The position numbers were made by a program, and so were the translations under genes. A stretch of 5,175 nt of DNA, from the NCBI GenBank assembly GCA_947630255.1, contig CANRGU010000093.1:1-5175 (forward strand), written 5' to 3'. Shown here in pieces: positions 1 through 5,175 of this stretch. This DNA comes from an uncultured Clostridia bacterium (lineage in GTDB: Bacteria; Bacillota; Clostridia; TANB77; CAG-508). Within the stretch, counting starts at the first letter, position 1, and each line of letters begins with the position of its first letter. Below the pieces are notes generated by a model, which was not told where the DNA came from, did no database searches, and saw only the letters and a program-made list of their open reading frames with translations.

Positions 1-368
1 TAATCCAGAAAGTATAGAAGTTAGATATGAAGATGAAAATATTTGGCTTACTCAAAAAATGTTAGCTACTTTATATGATGTTACAACTTCTGCAATTAAT
101 CAACATATAAAAACTATATATGAAGATAATGAATTAGATGAAAGTTCAACTATTAAGAATTTCTTAATAGTTCAAAAAGAAGGTAACAGAGAGGTTTCAA
201 GAAATGTTGCACATTATAATCTTCAATGGAAAAATATCAGCAGAGATGGCAAAATTGCATGCAGAAACTGAATTCGAAAAATATAGAATTGTACAAGACA
301 AGAAATATATTTCAGATTTTGATGAACTTTTGATGCAATCAAAAGATATAAAAAATAGTGAAAATTAA
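1..368 (+). pseudogene. rhuM: RhuM-family protein gene, internally deleted and frameshifted remnant
   Basis: Two parts of one RhuM (virulence protein RhuM family) gene are visible in different frames. The N-terminal part is read from base 2, open at the window edge, to the TGA at 269-271. It contains the family hallmark IWLTQ, the helix-turn-helix-like stretch that follows, the acidic NELDE segment and then HYNLQ at about 211-226. The C-terminal part is read in the next frame from about 225 (NGKISAEMAKLHAETEFEKY, then the VQDKKYISDFDELL type ending) to the TAA at 366-368. From memory of the family, an intact protein has roughly 330 residues, with some 170-200 between HYNLQ and the GKISAE tail. 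All of that is missing, and the join near 221-228 is out of frame, so this is an internal deletion and not a simple frameshift. The residues after HYNLQ in the first frame resemble nothing and are junk. RhuM genes are typical of islands and mobile accessory regions; their biochemical role is not established. Confidence 0.85.
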
Positions 369-374
369 AATTAT

Positions 375-381
375 AAAGGAG
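375..381 (+). promoter_or_regulatory. Ribosome binding site of the transglutaminase-like gene
   Basis: AAAGGAG lies four bases before the ATG at 386 and fixes this start. It falls in the 17-base gap after the rhuM remnant. I saw no convincing promoter in the remnant's tail, so the gene may be transcribed from further upstream. Confidence 0.7.
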
Positions 382-385
382 AAAA

Positions 386-1429
386 ATGAGTGAAGAGAAT
401 TCTTTAAAAAAAATTTCAAAATGGGATAAAATAAAAAAGTCATTAAAAGCATTTTTTGGATATAAAGATGGAAAAAAATTTGTGATTGATACACAGCCTT
501 ATATAAAAGAATATAGTGAAATAGAACTTGCCAATATTGCAAATATAGAAGAAAAGTTAAAAAATATATTACAAAAAAATGCAAATAGTAAAGAAATAGT
601 TGATGGGTTAACTATTGATGAGGCTAATAAACTTTTAGAATGGGTTGTACAAGCAGATAGAAAATGTTTAAATAAAGAATCAAAAGAGGATATAAAAGAA
701 AAAAGCTTAATGGGGTACTGTGGTTTATCACAAGGAATAGTATATACGATTCTCAAAGAAATGGGACTAGAAGCTAGAGTTTCTAATGTAAATCCAACTA
801 TAACGGGTGAAAATTTAGGAGGACATGCTTTCAATAGTGTTGCAATACCAGTTAAACAACAAGATGGAAATTATATAGAAAAAAACTTTTTAATTGATGC
901 AACTTATAGACAATTTTTTATGAGAGATAATTTTAGTGTTTCTGGAAGATTTATAAAAGATAAGAGATTTGGAGGAAAGGCTTCTCCAATGGCAGGATAT
1001 TGGTGTATTAATTTACCAGGTGGCAAGAGGTTTGCAGAAGAAATTTTATCAAGTGGATTTGTAGAACTCACTCCTGAAAATGCTAAATTTTATGGAGATT
1101 CATTTGTGCTAGAAGGATATATGGATAAGAAGTTTCAAGAACAATACGAAGAAGGCGTTACAATACCAGTCCCCCGAAAAAAACATTTAATTACAGGTAT
1201 ATCAGGAGAAACTTATATAGAATATATGACTGATAAAAATAGACAAGATTATAGAGGAATTGATTATGATGATGGAGAAATAGAAAAGTGGTATGGTAAC
1301 ATAATAAAAACACCATTAATGCGAAAAGAAGAATTACAAAAATCTACAAATGAAGTAAAAGATAGAAGTGATTTTATTGTGGAACAAGATAAGAGTAAAG
1401 AAGAAAAATTTTCACAGGATAGATATTAA
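386..1429 (+). CDS. Putative transglutaminase/papain-like protein with Cys-His-Asp triad
   Basis: This 347-residue protein has no signal peptide or membrane segment, so it is probably cytoplasmic unless exported by another route. Residues 1-110 are lysine-rich and largely helical. The core looks like a transglutaminase-like or related papain-fold domain. Its features in order are a nucleophile motif GYCGLSQG with Cys112 at the start of a helix, the phrase KEMGLEARVSN (124-134) resembling the 'lGi.AR' stretch after the nucleophile in that superfamily, GGHAFNSV with His147, and LIDATY with Asp171. Order and spacing (35 and 24 residues) fit the Cys-His-Asp triad of the fold. The C-terminal third (about 235-347) is charged, ends in a Lys/Glu-rich tail, and I do not recognise it. 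Substrate and reaction are unknown: proteolysis, amide transfer, deamidation or N-acyl transfer are all possible. The family call is from motif reading only. It is separated from the membrane-protein genes downstream by 89 bases, with a possible promoter between, so it may not belong with them. Confidence 0.6.
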   Translation: MSEENSLKKISKWDKIKKSLKAFFGYKDGKKFVIDTQPYIKEYSEIELANIANIEEKLKNILQKNANSKEIVDGLTIDEANKLLEWVVQADRKCLNKESKEDIKEKSLMGYCGLSQGIVYTILKEMGLEARVSNVNPTITGENLGGHAFNSVAIPVKQQDGNYIEKNFLIDATYRQFFMRDNFSVSGRFIKDKRFGGKASPMAGYWCINLPGGKRFAEEILSSGFVELTPENAKFYGDSFVLEGYMDKKFQEQYEEGVTIPVPRKKHLITGISGETYIEYMTDKNRQDYRGIDYDDGEIEKWYGNIIKTPLMRKEELQKSTNEVKDRSDFIVEQDKSKEEKFSQDRY

Positions 1430-1452
1430 ACGATGAAAAATAATTAAAGTTA

Positions 1453-1461
1453 TGGTAGAAT
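1453..1461 (+). promoter_or_regulatory. Probable extended -10 promoter for the membrane-protein operon
   Basis: In the 89-base gap before the flippase-like gene, TATGGTAGAAT (1451-1461) matches the Gram-positive extended -10 pattern TRTGNTATAAT with one mismatch: TG at 1453-1454 and hexamer TAGAAT at 1456-1461. No good -35 box is present at the usual distance, which an extended -10 can tolerate. A second hexamer, TATAAT at 1475-1480, has a perfect core but neither TG nor a -35. The gap is otherwise plain AT-rich sequence with no visible terminator hairpin for the gene before it. Confidence 0.4.
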
Positions 1462-1518
1462 ATAAAAAAATACATATAATAAAAGAAAAATAATTTGTAA
1501 GAATGGATAGATTAATAG

Positions 1519-2553
1519 ATGAAAAGAACAAAAAAATTAATTTTTAATTTAATACTTTTTTTTGCATTAATTATAATAACATTTTATATAGTACTAAAGG
1601 ACCAAGATGTAACTAAAATTTTTAAAATGCTTTCAAATGTAAATAAACAATTTATTTTAGGAGCTACCTTATGTATGTTATTTTATATATCATGCGAAGC
1701 AATAAATATAGGAAGAATGCTTAAAGCATTAAACGAAAAAAGTAATTTCTTTAGAAATTTAAAATATGCTTTAATAGGATTTTTCTTTAGCTCAATAACA
1801 CCTGCAGCAACTGGCGGACAGCCAATGCAAATATACTATATGCACAAAGATAAAATATCTGTAGGAAACTCTACCCTTGCACTACTAGTAAACTTAACAT
1901 GTGTTCAAGTAGTTACAATTTCAATGGCGCTATTTAGTCTAATATTTAATTATAAATATTTAAATAATGTTTTAGCATGGCTATTTGTTATTGGAGTTAT
2001 GCTAAACTTAACAGCTCTTACATTATTATTTATTTCAATATTTTCAAAAAAGATGACAAAAGGGATAATAAAAATAGTAATAAAAATACTAAAATTCTTT
2101 AGAGTAAAAGATATTGAAACTAAGCAAGAAAAACTAAAAAATGAACTTAGTAGATATCATGATAGTGCAACATATATAAAAAGTAATACACCAGTAATTA
2201 TAAAAAATTTAATAACTACTTACATTCAATTTATAGCATTTTACAGTATATCTTATTTAGTATATTGTTCATTCGGATTATCTGGACACAATATATTCCA
2301 AATATTAACTATGCAGTCACTTTTATATGCAACAGTATCTGGAATACCATCTCCAGGAGCAGTAGGAGTAAGCGAAGGTGGATATATGGCAATATATGCT
2401 TATGTATTTCCAGAAGGATTATTAGATAGTGCAATGTTACTTACAAGAGGAGTTAGTTTTTATTTATTTGTAGCAATTAGTGCAATAGTTGTTATTATAA
2501 ATTCAATGAAAAAGAAAGAACGAGATTCAGAAACCCAAGAAATAAATTGTTAG
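1519..2553 (+). CDS. Flippase-like membrane protein, LPG synthase TM-region family (UPF0104)
   Basis: This 344-residue integral membrane protein belongs to the family of the MprF transmembrane flippase region (lysylphosphatidylglycerol synthase TM region). Signature segments are TPAATGGQP (94-102) in the first half and GIPSPGAVGVSEGG (275-288) near the end, both hallmarks of the family. I see about eight hydrophobic segments, at roughly 8-27, 45-62, 82-93, 118-140, 148-175, 227-250, 255-275 and 312-333, with a Lys-rich cytoplasmic loop at about 177-220. There is no aminoacyltransferase domain, so it should not make aminoacyl-lipids itself. Stand-alone members are thought to move lipids or lipid-linked sugars across the membrane and often sit beside glycosyltransferase genes, as here. 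The ATG at 1519 has only a weak GGATAG (1505-1510) in front. The next gene starts 24 bases after the stop, which suggests one operon. Confidence 0.88.
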   Translation: MKRTKKLIFNLILFFALIIITFYIVLKDQDVTKIFKMLSNVNKQFILGATLCMLFYISCEAINIGRMLKALNEKSNFFRNLKYALIGFFFSSITPAATGGQPMQIYYMHKDKISVGNSTLALLVNLTCVQVVTISMALFSLIFNYKYLNNVLAWLFVIGVMLNLTALTLLFISIFSKKMTKGIIKIVIKILKFFRVKDIETKQEKLKNELSRYHDSATYIKSNTPVIIKNLITTYIQFIAFYSISYLVYCSFGLSGHNIFQILTMQSLLYATVSGIPSPGAVGVSEGGYMAIYAYVFPEGLLDSAMLLTRGVSFYLFVAISAIVVIINSMKKKERDSETQEINC

Positions 2554-2562
2554 ATTATGTTT

Positions 2563-2570
2563 GAAAGGAA
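2563..2570 (+). promoter_or_regulatory. Ribosome binding site that decides the start at 2578
   Basis: GAAAGGAA ends seven bases before the ATG at 2578. An in-frame ATG at 2557 would place this site inside the coding sequence and has no site of its own, so 2578 is preferred. That removes seven residues (MFERKIQ) from the longest reading. Confidence 0.7.
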
Positions 2571-2577
2571 AATACAA

Positions 2578-3849
2578 ATGATTAAAAAGATTCTTAAATC
2601 AATATTAATATTTTGCAGTATATTAATCTCGTTATTTTTATTATTGATAATTGTAAATTTAATTCCAAGAAATTACATTAAAAATAATGTAAAAGACTCT
2701 TTATATTATTTTATTAGTGAGGGCAACTTTCCAAAAATAAAATATGCGTACAATTATGTATTAGATAATTATACAGATTCTTTAATGATAAATACAGCTT
2801 ATTCAGTAGATTCAAACAAACCATTGGAATCTGCAATGTTAATGAGAAGAAATTATAGACCAAATGAAAATCTAAAACTAAAAAATTCTGGAAATGATGA
2901 AATGCCTATATATGATTTAATACAAAGCTTTAATGAAAATAATGATACATATTTTCAATACCAAAGATATTGGCACGGTTACATGATAATTTTAAGACCA
3001 TTATTAGTATTTTTTAATTATAAGCAAATAAGAATCTTACTTATAACTACAATAATAATACTATCGTTAATATTAGTTTATTTGGCATATAAAAAAATAG
3101 ATATTTATGCGTCAATTGCAACTCTATTTATGCTAATTGTATCAAACTTTATTTTTATAGGATTGTCTATGCAATATTCATCGGTATTTATAATTATGCT
3201 AATATCTTCTATTTACATAATAACAAAATGTAAAGAAAAAAACGATAAGCAAATGTTTGATGTTTTTCTTGTAATAGGAATGTTAACGAGCTTTTTCGAC
3301 TTATTAACTACTCCATTACTTACATTTGGAATACCTGTAATTTATTATATAGTGTTAAAAAATAAAGAGAACAACTTAAGTATTAAGAGTTTATTAAAAG
3401 TAATGATAGCTTGGGGATTGGGCTATGGACTGATCTGGCTTTCAAAATGGATTATATGTGATAGCATATATAATACAGGAACAATTAAAGAAGCTTTTTA
3501 TAAAATATTTTTACAGACAAATAGTACCGAATTATTCAATGTTACTGCATTAAAAGCTATAAAGAGAAACTTTTCATATATAAATAGGCCTATTATATTA
3601 TTTGCAATTTTTACAGTTGTTTTAACTCTAATAAATAAAAAAATTATAAAAATGAATATTTTAATATTAATGTTAGGATTATTACCATTTTTATGGTTTG
3701 CAATAGTTAAAAATCATAGTTTTATACATGCTAGATTTACTTTTAGGGATTTATTAATAACTTTATTTGCTTTAATTACAATAACTATGTATAATATAAA
3801 AAATATTATAGAAGCAATAAAGCAACAAAATTTAAAAGTGCAGGAGTAA
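2578..3849 (+). CDS. Polytopic membrane protein, possible GT-C-like glycosyltransferase
   Basis: I do not recognise a named family with confidence. With the start at 2578 the protein has 423 residues. One membrane helix (about 9-29) is followed by a long non-membrane segment (30-150), then about eight more helices from residue 152 to about 412, and a short basic C-terminus. The first loop contains DNYTDSLMIN (63-72) with Asp63 and Asp67, and then RYWHGY...LRPLL (130-143), which I recall as conserved in uncharacterised Firmicute membrane proteins from glycan loci. A helix followed by a large external loop with acidic residues resembles the GT-C fold of lipid-phosphosugar-dependent glycosyltransferases; this is an inference from layout, not a proven match. 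Its stop lies two bases before the next ATG, so translation of the two is probably coupled. It could act in assembling or modifying a surface polymer with its neighbours, or be a transporter-like protein. Confidence 0.6.
   Translation: MIKKILKSILIFCSILISLFLLLIIVNLIPRNYIKNNVKDSLYYFISEGNFPKIKYAYNYVLDNYTDSLMINTAYSVDSNKPLESAMLMRRNYRPNENLKLKNSGNDEMPIYDLIQSFNENNDTYFQYQRYWHGYMIILRPLLVFFNYKQIRILLITTIIILSLILVYLAYKKIDIYASIATLFMLIVSNFIFIGLSMQYSSVFIIMLISSIYIITKCKEKNDKQMFDVFLVIGMLTSFFDLLTTPLLTFGIPVIYYIVLKNKENNLSIKSLLKVMIAWGLGYGLIWLSKWIICDSIYNTGTIKEAFYKIFLQTNSTELFNVTALKAIKRNFSYINRPIILFAIFTVVLTLINKKIIKMNILILMLGLLPFLWFAIVKNHSFIHARFTFRDLLITLFALITITMYNIKNIIEAIKQQNLKVQE
3842..3846 (+). promoter_or_regulatory. 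Ribosome binding site of the DUF2142 gene, overlapping the previous gene's end
   Basis: AGGAG sits in the last sense codons of the preceding gene (its TAA is at 3847-3849) and five bases before the ATG at 3852. This arrangement supports translational coupling of the two membrane-protein genes. Confidence 0.75.
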
Positions 3850-3851
3850 AA

Positions 3852-5175
3852 ATGAATAAGAAACAAAAAAATATAAATATAGAAAATCTATGGAACAAAG
3901 TTAATGAAAAAGATTTATTTGTAATTACAAGTGTTTTTTACCTTGCAATTATTTTGCTATATGAATTATTTTACTGCAATTATGAATTCTTCATGCAAAA
4001 AATACAATATTATAATTTTTCATTTTACAGAATAATTGCATATATTTTTGTATATATCATTTATATAAAATTTGGCAATAAATTTATTAACTCCGCAATA
4101 AAAAGTTTTGAAAGCGAGATAAAATGCTATGTTGTGGATGTAGTGTTAATTTTTACAACAATATTTTCAATAATTCTTATTATTCTATGCAATATAACTC
4201 AAATACTCAATTTAAGAACAATTATTTTTTTCATATCTTTTTTACTTATAGATTTATTTGTAATATATACTTCAAATAATATATACAAAAATATAATAAT
4301 AACAACACTTGTATTTGGTAGCATATTTTCAATTACGGTTACATTTAATAATCAGCTAGATGAAAAAAGACATTTCTTATCTAGTTACAGTATAGGAATT
4401 GGTAATTTAAATTTAAAAGATGCAACAATAGATGAGAGCGTAGCTTCAATGCCGAGACAGATGAATATAGAAAGATTTATAAGATATTTTAGTGAAAAAC
4501 CAACAGGTGAGCTAACCAAAAATTTTTCAGATAGAGACATTAAAGACACTCCAAATGATTTTTACTATTATACAACTTCATATTTTTTATCTGGATTAGG
4601 AATATTTATTTCAAAAACACTAGGAGGAAGTATAGCAGACATATACATTACAGGAAGAATATTTAACCTTTTAGGATATACAGCTCTAGTTGTTTTGGCA
4701 TTAAAAGTATTACCATATAAAAAATACATAGCATATGCAGTATTATTTATGCCGATGCTTCTTGCTCTTCGGAGCAGTTTATTCACCAGATGCCATATCA
4801 ACAGCCTTATGTGCGCTATTTATAGCATATTGTTTAAAACTTAATGAACAATCAAAAATTAATATAAAAGATATTTTATGGCTGATATTATTGGCTGTAC
4901 TTGCATGTTCTATAAAAAGTGTAGGGTATATAGGTATTATATTAATAATTTTTATACTTCCTTTAAAAAATATAATAAAAGACAATAAAAAATACATGAA
5001 GTACATAGCATTATTTTGTGTGATTATGATTATTGCAGTTATACTATCTAGCAAAAGCAGTATAAGTGCTCCAGGAGATCCTAGAGTTGAAGGAACAAAC
5101 ACTCGGAGAACAATTTAATTATGTAATAAATAATCCTATGAGATATGCTAAAATATTAATAAAGCACACAATAGA
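3852..5175 (+). CDS. DUF2142-type membrane protein, read through two +1 frame changes, 3' end outside window
   Basis: The protein can be followed in three consecutive frames: 3852-4769 (306 residues), 4771-5103 (111 residues) and 5105 to the edge (23 residues), about 440 residues so far. The first part has five membrane helices (about 22-41, 58-74, 93-113, 122-140, 147-165). An external segment follows with LDEKRHF (169-175), matching the DE..HF motif of the DUF2142 family, then helices at about 238-258, 265-285 and 290-306. The second frame continues with GAVYSPDAISTALCALFIAY, equivalent to the family's S.D.. segment, two or three further helices and GDPRVEGTNT. The third frame continues with GEQFNYVINNPMRYAKIL, the expected sequel in the family (Q..Y...NP). 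Without frame changes the protein would stop at 4842-4844 after 330 residues; with only the first change it would stop at 5116-5118. DUF2142 proteins are common in surface polysaccharide loci and may be glycosyltransferases, but their function is unproven. The gene is either decoded through both sites, wrongly sequenced, or a pseudogene. Confidence 0.75.
4767..4775 (+). other. First +1 frame-change site, CTT CGG AGC
   Basis: The upstream frame reads ...ATG CTT CTT GCT CTT CGG AGC and then loses all family resemblance up to a stop at 4842. If the C at 4770 is skipped, the reading becomes CTT GGA GCA GTT TAT TCA CCA GAT and the DUF2142 sequence resumes. The shift could be placed a few bases earlier, since both frames are open here. 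The number of residues from the Pro of MPM to the Asp of SPD is 12, which agrees with my recollection of the family (PM...S.D) and favours one extra base over two missing bases. Confidence 0.7.
5101..5109 (+). other. Second +1 frame-change site, ACT CGG AGA
   Basis: The second frame reads AAC ACT CGG AGA ACA ATT and stops at 5116-5118. Skipping the C at 5104 gives ACT GGA GAA CAA TTT AAT TAT, which continues as an open frame to the window edge with the DUF2142-like GEQFNYVINNP sequence. The short distance to the stop limits where the shift can be. GAAGGAA at 5089-5095, resembling a ribosome binding site, lies five bases before the ACT codon; such sites can stimulate frameshifting, but this one may be chance. 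Confidence 0.7.

Noticed and set aside
221..271. The frame change in the rhuM remnant as a third +1 frameshift of the same kind
   Set aside because: It is also a +1 step, but there is no CGG codon at the join (CAA TGG AAA), and a large central part of the family is missing there, so a deletion explains it.
1430..1518. Terminator or small RNA in the gap after the transglutaminase-like gene
   Set aside because: I found no GC-containing hairpin followed by a T run; the gap is AT-rich with only the promoter-like element.
2557..2577. Start of the second membrane protein at ATG 2557
   Set aside because: No ribosome binding site precedes it, while the strong GAAAGGAA at 2563-2570 serves the ATG at 2578.
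4568..5102. Reverse-strand open frames opposite the DUF2142 gene, and similar ones opposite 339-834
   Set aside because: They have no recognisable domains or ribosome binding sites and lie opposite clearly coding sequence; they are shadows.
4735..5118. A separate small membrane-protein gene starting at ATG 4735
   Set aside because: The ATG has no ribosome binding site and lies inside the upstream coding sequence. The translated product is the continuation of the DUF2142 protein in another frame.
1..5175. CRISPR array, tRNA, rRNA, insertion-sequence ends or tandem repeats
   Set aside because: On reading I saw no regularly spaced repeats, no cloverleaf-like or rRNA-like stretches and no inverted-repeat pairs with transposase sequence.

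Overview
The window is very AT-rich, with A/T-ending codons, AGA as the main arginine codon, strong AGGAG-type ribosome binding sites and all genes on the + strand. This suggests a low-GC Firmicute (Clostridia or related Bacilli, perhaps an uncultured gut lineage). TAA and TAG end the intact genes, and tryptophan is TGG throughout, so nothing points to UGA recoding.

Layout. Bases 1-368 hold the remains of a RhuM-family gene. Its N-terminal domain and its C-terminal tail are both recognisable, but the middle is deleted and the two ends are out of frame. Bases 386-1429 encode a soluble protein with an apparent Cys-His-Asp triad of transglutaminase/papain-like type. An 89-base AT-rich gap with a probable extended -10 promoter follows. 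Then come three tightly packed membrane-protein genes: a flippase-like protein of the MprF/UPF0104 type (1519-2553), an unrecognised polytopic membrane protein that may be a GT-C-like glycosyltransferase (2578-3849), and a DUF2142-type membrane protein (3852 to the window end). The last three look like one operon for making or moving a lipid-linked or cell-surface glycan; this role is inferred.

The most notable signal is in the DUF2142 gene. Its protein can be followed to the window end only if the reading frame moves +1 twice, near 4770 and near 5104. At both places the apparent extra base is the C of an in-frame CGG in the same context, T-CGG-AG. CGG occurs eight times as a trinucleotide in the window. 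The six others all lie out of frame in their genes; the only two in-frame CGG codons are those at the two frame changes. This could mean that CGG is an unassigned or very slowly read codon here, with +1 frameshifting or four-base decoding at CGGA. The alternatives are two sequencing errors or two real mutations. The sequence alone cannot decide, but the shared motif makes coincidence less attractive.
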